From positions 168,846,083 to 168,910,082 of the forward strand of contig NC_133390.1 in assembly GCF_047511655.1 (NCBI RefSeq): DNA of 64,000 bases, written 5' to 3'. The number at the start of each line of letters is the position of its first letter. Positions within the stretch are counted from its first letter, which is position 1. Both the position numbers and the translations under genes were made by a program. The DNA comes from Castor canadensis. Lineage: Eukaryota > Chordata > Mammalia > Rodentia > Castoridae. Below are positions 53,205 to 63,714 of this stretch, piece by piece. The notes beneath the pieces were generated by a model that was not told the DNA's origin, searched no databases, and was given only the letters and a program-made list of their open reading frames with translations.

Positions 53205-54015
53205 AGCGGCGGTCACACAGGCTGGTAGTGAGGTTGTTTGAGGTGTCAGGACCCCCAAACCTGCAAGCTCTCCCTGAGCCCCTGTTGTGCTAGGTGGGAT
53301 CCACTCTGTCTTTTCCTTACTTCCTCCTCAGAGCACCAGCCCTACCAGCCAAGGTGACTCACCAGTCTTTGCTGTCCTAGCTGTCCTTCTTCCCTTGGGA
53401 GGACATTGGTGCCCCCAGGCTGCTGAGATCTCCCCCTTAACCACCCCCATTCAGTCTGTGTGCCAGAATCTTTTCACCGCCTTTGCTTCTCTACAATGAC
53501 TCTGACCCTTTCTACTATTGTTTTTCTAGGTTAATTGAAGACGGTCCCCTCGCCAGGGAGGCCTGGGCCAGTGCCAAGCACAACAGGCCAGCAGAGGCCA
53601 GCCACCTCTGTGGAGGGGCCTGCTGCCCAGGGGCAGAGGGACCCCAGAAGGGCAGAGTGGGCCTGGTGGGGGTGCAGGTAGAGGAAGGCCTTGGACTCCC
53701 TCTCCTTCCCTGTGGATGTCAGAGCAGATCACCCCTCAGCTTATCCTTGCTTCTGGTCCATATCTTTCTAGTACCTTCTACAACAGCCTAAAACCACAGT
53801 GAGGAGCGAGACTTTGTCATGGAAACCAAGAGCACAGATGTTCTCAGCCAAGTGGGACTTTGCCCCGAGGGACCTTCGAAAGTGCTGGGGACCTTTTTGG
53901 TTGTCATGACTGGCGGTGGGGGTGCTGGCATCTAGTAGAGAGAGACCAAGATGCGGTCAGACTCCCTACAATGCCCAGGACGGCTCACACAATGAAGAAT
54001 GACCTGGCCCAGAAT
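53205..54015. other. Gene-free, nothing recognised
   Basis: No exon or firm repeat seen. Confidence 0.4.
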
Positions 54016-54019
54016 GTCA

Positions 54020-54165
54020 ACAGTGCTAAGAGTGAGAATAGGGCGTACTGTACCCACTTCAGCACACTGAAGTCCAGAGTGGTTAAGTAACATGTCTGAG
54101 GACACACAGCCGCCAAGCACCAGGGCTGGGATTCCAACTCAGACAGCCTGACCCTGTGGTCCCCA
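54020..54165 (-). repeat. MIR, reverse
   Basis: Contains ctgaagtccagagtggttaag, then gtaacatgtctgaggacac and acagccgccaagcacc, then ggctgggattccaactcag. Confidence 0.82.
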
Positions 54166-54169
54166 GGCA

Positions 54170-55150
54170 CCTCCCACTACTGCAGCTCATCAAAGAGCGT
54201 GGGGTGGGGGAACCTAAGAGGGAAGGGCTCACTCAGGGAGGAGGGGTAGGAGCTTGGGGATGCCTTCCACAGAGCATGTGGGGAATTTGGAAAGATTTCC
54301 AGGGGGTAGGGAAGTCTGTCATGATCCCTCTTGTCATCTGCCTCTGGGTACAGGAAAAATCTGCACCCAAACTTTGATGGGAGACCCTCCACTGCGATCC
54401 ACCCCAGCCCCAAGGCAGCTGCATTGCAGTACCACAAGTTGAGCAGCAGAGGGCACAAGAGTTCCTTGCCACCCTTCCATTTACAGCTTTTTCATTATAA
54501 AGAAAATGGGAAAACTGAAAAGAGCAAAACAAAGAAATATACCTGGCCTGCAGTCTGACTTCTAGGACTGCTAAATGTTGAAACAGGGAGCACTTTCTTC
54601 CTGTCTTTTACGCAGGCAAAGTTGTTTACGTGCTTTGTTTTGTTCTGTTTTCTGACTCAGGTGTAGCCATCCTGCACACATGAATTTGCAGTCAAGGTTC
54701 TCACATCACACACTTTTCCTGTTGTCTTACAAACTCTTCATGCCAGCCGAGCTGTGGCGAGCACCCTGAGTGGGGAGCTGAAGCTGGAAGAGGTGGAGGT
54801 GTTTGTCCTGTATACAGCACACCACGGAGGATTGGTTGGCCACAGCAGGGGCACAGGGGATCACATGTCATGTGACGGGAGGTGGGGGGAAGATGTTTCT
54901 CAAAGGGGGGGACATTGGAACCTGGACAGGTGACAAGGAGTCTGGTGAGGCAGATGTAGCATCTCTGTAGGAAGAGGAAGGTTGTTTTGGAGAAAGACCC
55001 CTCTGGGACTTTGTCCAGCTAGAATGAGGGGCGTGGGGGAAAGGAGGGGTCTCAGGTGGCAGATGGTGGTGTCATGGATGGAGTCAGGGCACAGCAGCCA
55101 GGGGGAAGGTGGGAGAAGAGGGGGGAACCGGGCTCCACTCTGATACAGGC
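54170..55150. other. Gene-free; holds a CTCF-like motif
   Basis: No exon or firm repeat. A CTCF-type word lies at 54443-54456. G-rich stretches at about 54880-55130. Confidence 0.4.
54443..54456 (+). promoter_or_regulatory. CTCF-type motif (one mismatch)
   Basis: GCAGCAGAGGGCAC matches CCASYAGRKGGCRS at 13 of 14 positions (first base differs). Same orientation as the site at 47909. Confidence 0.35.
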
Positions 55151-55154
55151 GGGA

Positions 55155-55395
55155 GCCCCCGGCTTTTCACTTTAAAGGGTCATTATTTGTCTGCTCCCCC
55201 GTGACACCTTCCCTGAGCAGGCCACACACAATTCCAAACCCACTTTGCAACCACTTTTCCTGCGTAGCCACAACTCCACAATGTCCCTCAGTGGAGTGAC
55301 CTCTCCACAGGACAGAGACAACCTCAGCATCTAGAGAAATAATCGGCACACAGTAGATGACACACAAACTTTGCTGAATGAGAACGGACATTGAC
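55155..55395 (+). repeat. L2 LINE 3' end
   Basis: Contains gacaccttccctgagcagg, acaggacagagacaacctc, aatcggcacacagtagatg and ctttgctgaatgagaac, the L2 terminal order. Confidence 0.7.
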
Positions 55396-55444
55396 CCCAC
55401 TACCACACCGACGAAGATCTGAGCTAAAAGGAATGCTGGATTTT

Positions 55445-55490
55445 TATTCATGTATTTTTTGGTGGCACTGGGGTTTGAACTCAGGGCCTG
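55445..55490 (-). repeat. tRNA-like SINE fragment, reverse
   Basis: Only ttttttggtggcactgggg and tttgaactcagggcctg remain, the reverse end of the tRNA-like part of the composite SINE. Confidence 0.7.
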
Positions 55491-55969
55491 AATAGAACAC
55501 TGGAAAGACTTCCTGGCCTCTCTGGATAGTGGGGTCACGGGCCCCATTATTCCCATCTTTGCACTTGTCTGGATTTTACAGATGCTTCTGTCTTGCAAGA
55601 GAGCAAGGCAGGAGCACCACAGGGCCAGTCTGAAGCCAACCCCAGGAGTCTCGTCATGTCATCTGAGGATGTTTTTAAATCTCACAACAGGACTTTAAAA
55701 CAGAACCTCACTGTGATTGTCACCTCGGCAGTTGCCAGTAATTCCTGGTGTCGTCAGAATTCTGACTGGTGCTCCGGTGTCTCTGCTTCTCTCGGTCAGT
55801 TTTAGGGTTGATTGGTTGAATCTGAGGTCCTGACAGGTGTTGGTGACAGATCTGCCCCAAAGGTCCCGCCTCCTGTCTCTTCCTCCTCCCAATGCAATGC
55901 TGAAGAAGATGGTCTTTGTCCCCCAGCACCCAACCTCCAGGCTCTGTGCACACGTGTCCTCATCCACTT

Positions 55970-56185
55970 CCTCACATTTTTAACCAAGCACATACTATGT
56001 GCCAGGCATGTTAAGCTCGAAGGTCAACAAGGTCCCTTTCTACTGGGAGGAGAATACGTGGTAACTAAATGCACAAAGTTAAGACCAGGCCCGGGGTGCA
56101 GTGCAGGGAGGGGTGCCCAGTGCTAGCAGAAATCCCAGAAAGTTCCCAGAAGAGATGACCTTTGAGCTGCCATTTTAAGGGTGAG
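55970..56185 (+). repeat. Unnamed recurrent repeat, partial
   Basis: Contains aagcacatactatgtgccag, actgggaggagaatacg and agatgacctttgagctgcc, in the family order. Confidence 0.6.
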
Positions 56186-56479
56186 GAGGAAACTAATCCA
56201 GGTTTGCTGCCTTCTCCCTTGTGATACAGCTGCAGAGCTTCCTGTCTGTTTCTTGTCTGAGTCCTGGGAAGGCAGCTCCATGGGGCCATTTTGGAACCTG
56301 CACACAGTGAGGTTTAATAAATCTTTGCTGATGGCATAAATGTTCCCTTCTGGCTTCTTGTGGAGCCAGATGGAGGTTGAGGCAGCCACTGGGAGTGACA
56401 ATAGGCAAGAGAGAGAAAACTAATGCCCCAGGGGCTCAGTACATCAGGGCAGCGAGGCCCACTGGACCGCCCATCCACA

Positions 56480-56660
56480 CTTCAGTCTCCGAGTTTGGTT
56501 TAAACCCCGTCTAGCATGATAAAAACCTCCTGACCTTGGGCAAGGCTGCACTCCTCTCCAGGCCTCCATTTCTACATCAGGAAAATGGATGAACAGTCGA
56601 CTGCTGAGAGGATTAATCAGCTCACATCTGTTCAGCGTCCTGAAGGTCTCTGGACCAGGA
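56480..56660 (+). repeat. MIR SINE
   Basis: Contains cctgaccttgggcaaggc, ctccaggcctccatttctac and gagaggattaatcagctcac. Confidence 0.78.
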
Positions 56661-56914
56661 TGGATTGGGGTCATTGAATTCCCTCTCTAAAACAACTGGC
56701 CATGGTACAGAGAGAGGAGTGAAGTCAGTACAGAGCTAGTGGGGAATCGAGGAGCCAGGTAGAAGGAACAAGGGTCACCTCAGGGCCTTTGCTCCTGCTG
56801 GGTCCTCTGCCTCCTTCTGGTCAATCAGGTCTCTGGTAAGTCCCCGATCTGCTCTGTTGTTAGCAGAACCTGCTGCCTCCATCACAATGGGATCCCATAG
56901 CTTTATCTTAACTT

Positions 56915-57010
56915 TTTAAATAAATCCTTTGGGCAGTACTGGGGCTCGAACCCAGGGCCTCAAGCTTTCTAGATAGGCGCTCCACCACTCCGGCTGAATC
57001 CCAGCACCTA
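56915..57010 (-). repeat. tRNA-like SINE part, reverse
   Basis: Contains gcagtactggggctcgaacc, cagggcctcaagctttctag and gcgctccaccactccggc. The intact box B-like ggttcgag (reverse) suggests a fairly young copy. Confidence 0.78.
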
Positions 57011-57199
57011 AAACAGTGTTCAGGCCAGAGCAGAACAAATAGACATCCGGTGACTGAATAAACGAGCAAGGGAGGGAACGAGTGAGGGAGAACCAGGAGA
57101 ACGGAGCGAAGGGGAGGCCATGCTGCTGAGCGGGGCGCAGACTTTCTGGCGCGGCAGTGGAACCGTAGGAACAGATCCCCAGGAAATACCAAGCCATGC

Positions 57200-57345
57200 T
57201 GTCACGGGTGTGTAAATGAGGGCTTAATGTGATTTTGCAGAGTGGGAATAATAAAAATATAGGCGATGTCTGCTCGAAATGTACTCCCGATTCAATTTCC
57301 ACCCTGCTCGTGAGTCTGTTGTTAAATTGTCTGGTGCCGAGGGCT
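57200..57345. other. Candidate conserved noncoding block
   Basis: AT-rich, repeat-free segment with words such as gagggcttaatgtgattttg and gttgttaaattgtctgg, between repeats. Suggestive only. Confidence 0.25.
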
Positions 57346-57386
57346 GAGGACGATAGACTCGTGTTCAGCTTGGAAGGCCCAGGGAT

Positions 57387-57435
57387 GTGACAGGGAGGTG
57401 ACAGGGAGGCGACAGGGAGGCGACAGGGAGGTGAC
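57387..57435 (+). repeat. 11-bp minisatellite, four copies
   Basis: Four copies of g(t/c)gacagggag in tandem followed by a partial gtgac. Copies differ only at the second base. Confidence 0.95.
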
Positions 57436-57609
57436 CTAGTGCGAGGTCTTCCACTTCTGATGGAGCCAGAATAGGAGACACAGAGTAGGTGGTGACTCTT
57501 GTGAACACACTTACCCCCCATGCAACGCACTCCATGCAACTAGGAATATTTCCTATTTTTTCTATCACTCTCACTCTTAAATCAGGCCCCGAGTTTCTTT
57601 TTTTTTCTT

Positions 57610-57840
57610 TTCAAAATGTTAATTACAAACTGGACTGGGAGTGGTAGCACACTTTGGTAATTCCAACTACTCTGGAGGCAGAGACAAGAGGACTGAAGTT
57701 GGAGACCAGCTAGGGCAAAGCTGATGCAAGATCCTACCTGAATATCACACTAAAAGCAAAAGGCCCCGGGGGGAGGCCTCAAGAGGTGGAACGTGAGGCC
57801 CTGAGTTCAGTCCCTAGTATTGCATCAAAAAAAACGAAGT
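57610..57840 (+). repeat. Composite SINE
   Basis: B1-like part (tgggagtggtagcacac, ctactctggaggcagag) and tRNA-like part (aggtggaacgtgaggcc, gagttcagtccctag) with an A-rich tail at about 57825. Confidence 0.85.
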
Positions 57841-57894
57841 CACAAACCAACAGCTTGATTCTGTGATCCACTGACTAGGTCACAGCATGGAGAT

Positions 57895-58010
57895 CAGCAG
57901 GTCAGAAGGTTCAGTTTACACTTGGGGAAACTGAGGAAGATCCAAGGTAGGCCAATGAACTTGCTAGGGTCAACAGCAAGTTAGGAGTCAGGCAGGGCAG
58001 AGGACACTCG
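57895..58010 (-). repeat. MIR, reverse
   Basis: Contains acacttggggaaactgagg, gaacttgctagggtcaac and agcaagttaggagtcagg. Confidence 0.7.
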
Positions 58011-58254
58011 ACTGCCTTCACAGTGTAAAATGGGGGAGCCCGGGGTCTAGGGTCCAGTCACAGCCTCTGACTTTGGGAGTCCAGCACTGAGGACCACGTG
58101 GGGGTGGAAGACAGCCCGTCAGCTCAACGAACTGCTCGATCTGCTGGGCAGCGTCTGGGCTTCAGCCACCAACTGTCCTTCTTACAGCTCATGGCCAGCT
58201 GACGAAACCTTTGTTGCCTTGGTGTCTCTCCCATGCCAACCGTACCAAAACTGT

Positions 58255-58362
58255 GTCTCTGTGTGACAGCAAGGGTCCTGAGTGTTCTGCCGTGTCCCCA
58301 ATGCACACAGAGGTGTGTGGCATATTGTAGCCATTCAGTAAATATCTGTTCAGACTCCAAGA
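58255..58362 (+). repeat. L2 LINE tail
   Basis: Contains gacagcaagggtcctgag and attgtagccattcagtaaat, then atctgttcagactcc, resembling the L2 terminus. Confidence 0.5.
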
Positions 58363-58789
58363 GTCACCAGAGCATCCAAGTTGGATGAGTGCAAGTCACA
58401 GATGTCACCCAGCTACACTTACTAGCAAGTGACAGACAACAGCCCTCCCGAGCAGGTCTGCAGCTTGGGGCTGTTCTGTCTTTGTCTTGGAGCTCAGCAC
58501 AAAAGGCTCCCAGGGACAAAGGCAGCGGGATTGTCTGACGCCCACAGGGTCAGGACCAGAGGCATTTAGGTGTGATCCCCCAGGTTTAAGGTGTCAGCCT
58601 AGAGCTCTGTGGCAGCCTAGAACCCAGGTGGCTCCTGAGCCCTAAGAGGGCAGCTACTGTGACCAAGGAACTGGAGAACAATTTCATTTCAGTTGATTGA
58701 AATCAAAACCAAAAAAGCTGCAATGTGCCCTGTGGCTTCTGGTACTGCACTAGGGAGGCTACTCTCCTGCCAGGGCAAGGAGTGGCTCT

Positions 58790-58900
58790 GAAATATTGTC
58801 TTGCTGATGTCACTGAACTGACAGTCCTTGGAACGGACCCCAGGGCCTCACACATGCTAGACAAGCTCTCCACCACTGAGTCACACTCCCAGGCCTTGAG
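58790..58900 (-). repeat. tRNA-like (ID-like) SINE, reverse
   Basis: Contains aacggaccccagggcctcac, atgctagacaagctctcc and accactgagtcacactccc, the reverse of an ID/tRNA-like SINE. Confidence 0.75.
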
Positions 58901-58919
58901 CAAATGATTTGATTTAATT

Positions 58920-59105
58920 GGAGAGTGGTTGTCTAAGGAGGGAAAAGCCAGAGGAGGCCAATGGGAAGAAGCATTCCAGACAAGGAGTAACTACAAGCGC
59001 AAAGGTCCTGGGGTGAGCATCTGGGAACAGAATGAAGACTAATATGGAAAAGTAGTGAGGGGCCAGAACTTTCTGGCTGGGCTGGCACAGCAAGGATTTG
59101 GACAT
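58920..59105 (+). repeat. Unnamed recurrent repeat, partial
   Basis: Contains gaagcattccagacaaggag, taactacaagcgcaaaggtc and ctggggtgagcatctg, matching the family's middle. Confidence 0.6.
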
Positions 59106-59219
59106 TTCTTTTCTCCTGCCAGGTCTTCCCTGGCTTGAGGTACTGGCGGGTGCTGGGTTAAGTGGAGCTCAGAAGGAGTCAGAGAAGCCAGCTGAGCGAG
59201 TCTGCTATGAGCTCCAATT

Positions 59220-59520
59220 TAGTATCGACAGTCTCGTTTTAAAAACTAATAATTTCCATTAGATTAAGGCCAGAATGGCCTGTGACGCCTGGCATGGTTT
59301 GCTAATTGATTCACGGAATGAAATCTTATCTAAAATCTTTTATTTTATGCTGTTAAGGATACAGGAGAGAAAAGGCTAGTAAAGCATCTCCCTGCCCGGT
59401 TAACACACAGGGTCAGCTGAAGTGGCCCCAGGGCTGTCTTAAAAAGATTGTCATTTCTGATTCCCACTCCTGTTTCATATTACCCGTAATTCGAAGTCAG
59501 TGGATGAACTTTTTGCACCT
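59220..59520. other. AT-rich candidate conserved noncoding element
   Basis: Repeat-free block with dense TAAT/ATTA words (aactaataatttccattag, gctaattgattcac) and aaaatcttttattttatgc. This is typical of developmental enhancers that bind homeodomain factors, but conservation is not visible here. Confidence 0.35.
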
Positions 59521-59929
59521 TGGATTTTATCGACGACTCCTTCCTGGGGCCGGTGTTGCCCCCAGGTGCCCTTGGGAGGCGGGATGCTTGGCGTGGTGTG
59601 CTCTTGTTCCCCTGTGTGGCCGAAGGTTGTGGGAGGGTCGGGGGAAGAGATCCCAGGCCACTCTGCACCCTCCCTCAGGCAGTGGCATCTCCAGTGTGGT
59701 GGTCCAGGGAAGGGCAGGCTTGAGGGGACACTTCAGATCTGGCAGGAAGCCAGCCATGTGCAGATGTGGACCTGAGCGAGGAGAGGAAACCCATCAGAGC
59801 TAAGTGGGCCAGAAAACGGGCTTTCTTCTCCCTCCCTCTTCCTTCCCTTTTCCTTTGAAGTCAGTAAGGGCTTTCATTTCCATCATAGAAGCTATGCTTT
59901 CCTTAGAGAAAATGCGGAGAACACAGCAG

Positions 59930-60425
59930 CTCTGCCCTCCAACCACAGGACCCCTGGAACCTCTAAGTCACCCCCACCGGCTGTTCCCTCTGCCTGGAAC
60001 CGCCTTGCCAATGTCCTCATTCCCTCCTCTATCCAAACTTTGCTCAATGAGGATTTCTGGGCCCCTTGTCCACCTCCCACTCCCCCAGCCTGGGACCTTG
60101 TTTTGCTCCCCAGGCACACATCCACCCCACCTGCCCTATAGCTTCCTTATTACATTTTGCCTCATCTCCATGCCCAGGGACTTCTGCAGGGATTTCGTTG
60201 TTGCTGGTTTGGGTTTTGTTTTGTTTTGAGACAGGATCTTTCTCTGTAATCCTGACTGGCCTTGGACTTGCAATCCTCCTGCCTTGGCCTCCCAGGTACC
60301 AGGATTACAGGTGTGCGTCACCATACCTGGCTGATTTTGCATTAATTCACTGCTCCACCTGCACTGCACGATAGCACTTGCTGCACAGTAAATGCCCCAC
60401 AAAGATTTTCAAATGAATATAAGAA
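59930..60425 (+). repeat. L2 LINE 3' end interrupted by a B1-like SINE
   Basis: L2 phrases ctgttccctctgcctgg, tccaaactttgctcaatg and gctccccaggcacacatcc run to about 60180, are broken by the SINE at 60215-60335 and resume as the L2-like tail tagcacttgctgcacagtaaa. Confidence 0.7.
60215..60335 (-). repeat. B1-like SINE, reverse, nested in L2
   Basis: Contains ttgttttgagacaggatc, ctgactggccttggacttg and aggattacaggtgtgcgtc. Confidence 0.9.
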
Positions 60426-60839
60426 AGACGTGGGAAAATCATCTCTGTTTCTCCTTCAGTCCCTGGAAGAACTTCAGTGCACTTGCTTTTTCTCTCTCTT
60501 CCCTGTACATGCTTTCAACTTTACTTCTACATAGAGTCAGTCCCTTTCACGGGGTTGGGTAACAAGGAAGTGCCCTGAGGAGCCACAGGCAAGTCCACGA
60601 GAGCCCCTTCCATTGCACCCCAGTGGTTTCATCTGAGCGCAGAGTGGCCAGAGACGTCAGGAGGTGGGCGATGTGGAAATTGTGGATGTTGTGACACCAG
60701 CATTGTCAGTGGGATGAGGTCACAGAGGACTGGGACCCACAGAGTCCCCAGAGTCTCACCGCCCACACCTCTCGACAAGAGCAAACGTCATGCAAGCAGA
60801 GGAGCATCTGCACCGGGAAGTAATTTTCTTCTCCATTTC

Positions 60840-61130
60840 TTTTAAATACTGTCGATCAAGTGAACGGAGTTGAGTTTGCATGCGTGTTGTGGGCACATAT
60901 GCGGCTTCCTGGTACAGCTCCAATCATGTCAGACACTGTGTTTAAAATCCTGCTTTGTGTCTTAATTATATGGTGCTCACTTTCTACCTTATTAAAACTC
61001 CCCACAGAGACTGTCTCAAAGGCTGCGTTGATGGCCAGCGGGTAAGCACCCCACACTCTGTACACTGAGGCTCTTTCTGATTTTTCAGACTGATCCGTAA
61101 CACGAAATGAACATGTCATGCACAGAACCC
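60840..61130. other. Candidate conserved noncoding block
   Basis: Unique, repeat-free segment with gtgtcttaattatatggtg, ggttgatt-free AT words and attttcagactgatccg. No frame of note. Suggestive of a regulatory element only by its composition and lack of repeats. Confidence 0.25.
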
Positions 61131-61449
61131 TTACCGGACTTCAGGTTCCTTCCTTGGATCAAAACCAAGGAGATTTCTGCAGGTGGGAGCCCAGGAAGCC
61201 CAAGTCAGATTAGCACAGTGAGTTCTTGTAAAGAGAACTTTGTCTTGAAAACCAGCTTGCAGAGGAGGTGGGATGCACCTGGGAGCCGTGCCTCTAGTCA
61301 CACAGGCCTTTCAAAGAGAAAGGACTCCAGGATAGATCAGGAGCTGCCACCCAGTTACCAGAGAGGGACAGGTGGGAGTCTGAGTGATGGTGCTAACTAA
61401 GACATAAATTGGAGCAGATAGGAGAATGAAGAATAATAGCATTTAAAAG

Positions 61450-61655
61450 AATAGTTTCTACATTTAATGAGGGTCTGCAAGTGCCAGGCCCAGCACCATT
61501 ACCATATGGCCATCGACTCTGAGTGTAATTACCCCGGAAGGGAAGATTCTTTCTCATGGTTACTGAAGGTGAAATTAAGGCTCAGAATGGTCAAGTGGGG
61601 CTCCAAGCATCACACAGCCATGAACGGCAGGGTCAGGGTCCAAACTCACGACAGT
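61450..61655 (-). repeat. MIR, reverse
   Basis: Contains tacatttaatgagggtctgc, gtgccaggcccagcacc, gaaattaaggctcagaatgg and atcacacagccatgaacgg. Near full length. Confidence 0.85.
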
Positions 61656-61659
61656 GGAG

Positions 61660-63050
61660 CTCATGGCTCATTTTTATTTCTGTAGCATGTTACAAACCAG
61701 AATCCAGGTCAAAAGAGGCCAAGGATGGAGCCAAGATGTGGAAGTGTAGAGGACAAGGACAGACAGGAAACATGGGAGTAAATGACACAGGAACACAGAG
61801 AGGTGACACAGAGACCTTCACTCCTTTGGTCACAGGCAGTAAACTTGGTGGTTCCAGTCATTGCAAGTGTGAACATGGCATGGGGTCTGGTAGCAACATC
61901 TACCCTCCCACTGTCCACCTGCTAGTACTCACTCACCTGAGTGGACTCTGTCTGTGGGCTCCACAGGTAGGTGGTTCCAGGTGGGTCCACCAGTGGTGAG
62001 CTCTAGCAGGTGGGAGAAGCTACGATGTGACGGCCTCGCCCTGTGCAGTGTGACTTCCTCTCTCTGCCCAAGGTCGAGGCTCTGTGAGGTGGCTGTCTCC
62101 ATACAATTTTCTGAGGTCCAGGCCTTGGGGTGATGGCAGGTCCTCAGGTTGCTCTCAGTCAACAGAGTTGACTGTGTCTCTCAGAGAAACCCCATTTCAC
62201 ACAGCCCCTCCCTCTTCACATTTCTCTCTTCTGCTTTCTGTGCCCCTCGTGGGTTGAATCCAGCTGTCACCAGATCTCAGTGGCCCACGCAGTCCTTGAA
62301 ACGTCTTCCAAACGAGCTTCCCATCTGAGCCCCAGGAGTTCATGTGAACCCCACAGCGATTGGCATCTCTGGATAACAGAACGAAGCAAAGCTGGGGGCT
62401 CACCTCCCTCTGGCAGCTCAGTGCTCCATCTCAGCCTGAACCAGTGCCACCCCCACCTCACCCATCTTTGGGGCTCACTTGACACCTGCCACAGACCCTG
62501 AGTTTATGAGCTGCTCTCTGGCTCTCCAGGCTTGGCCCTGCCTGTCTTGAATCAGAAGCTGCTTCTGAGACAAACCAGAACAAGAGAGTTGTTCTGGGCC
62601 AGGAGTTGCTGGCTCAGAGGAAATGGAGAGGCCACGGTGGTCCTGAGTGGGTGTCGAACTACTGATATAGATCGGCCTGAGTGGGAGACACTGACATTGA
62701 CCATGGGTGACACTAGTTAGATTTGGGAATAGCAGTGCGGTAATTAGCCATGGTAAGAGCTGAGGGTGAACATGAGCTCAGCGGAGCCTCCCTCTATGGA
62801 GGTGAGTTCTGGCAGAATTAGAAGGCTCTGGATAAAGTGACCTCCTTTGCCCTCCTCCCCGGGACTCCAGATAGAGCTCCGGAGGGGGTAAGAGCAAGAA
62901 GATCAAGCCCTTGACCTCCTAATACAAGGGTACTGCAAATTTCCTCCCAGCGTGCTCATCAAATTTGCCAGCTCACATTTACAAGGTGCAAGGCTTGGCC
63001 TAGAGAGAGCATCCTCCATTGTCAAGGAGCCAAGAATGCTGTCTGGAAGG
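61660..63050. other. Gene-free, nothing recognised
   Basis: Unique-looking sequence with chance frames only. Confidence 0.4.
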
Positions 63051-63054
63051 CCCC

Positions 63055-63055
<1 letters not shown>

Positions 63056-63093
<38 letters not shown>
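63056..63093 (+). repeat. (AC)19 microsatellite
   Basis: Thirty-eight bases of uninterrupted AC. Confidence 0.97.
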
Positions 63094-63094
<1 letters not shown>

Positions 63095-63099
63095 AGGCA

Positions 63100-63710
63100 T
63101 CAGAGAGAGCTGGGACAGCCAGGGACGAGGAGAGGGCAGGGTTCACAATCTCTCTTAGGATGAGGTCGTGTTTCCCAGTGACAGGCCTCACAGAGCTGGT
63201 CCCTGGCCCTGGGCTGGCACCCAGGAAGTCTTACTTGGAAATTAGGAGAAAGTTCCATTTTGCAAGCACCTGGGGAGACTCCTTGGCCTTGGAGTCCATG
63301 GTGCAGGAGGTGATAGGTGATCACTAGCAACCACGCAGGCTCCAGGAGAGTGACAGCCTTCAGACCAACTCCAGCCCTTAGAGCTGGGCCTTTGGCTCTT
63401 TGAAGGGTGCTCTGAGCTGGTCTCACTGCTCTGTAAAGTGGGTGAGAGTCCCAGCAGCTAAGTCCTTGATCTCAGTTCATGGCCAAGGATCAGTGGTAGC
63501 CCCAGGAGCTGGAGCAATGCAGATCCTGGAGCTGCCAGCAGCCACAGGCTCAGTCTACATCTTCTCAGGCTCTCCAGGGGCTTCGTGCAGTTGTTAAAAG
63601 TGGATACGGACCCATTCAATGTGTAGAGCTTTTGGGAGGAGTGCAGTAATCCATGGATCAACATCTCCTTGCTGAGCCAGGCTCCCTGCAAACACTGGGA
63701 GGGCAGTGCT
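63100..63710. other. Gene-free, nothing recognised
   Basis: No exon, RNA gene or firm repeat seen. Confidence 0.4.
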
Positions 63711-63714
63711 GAGC

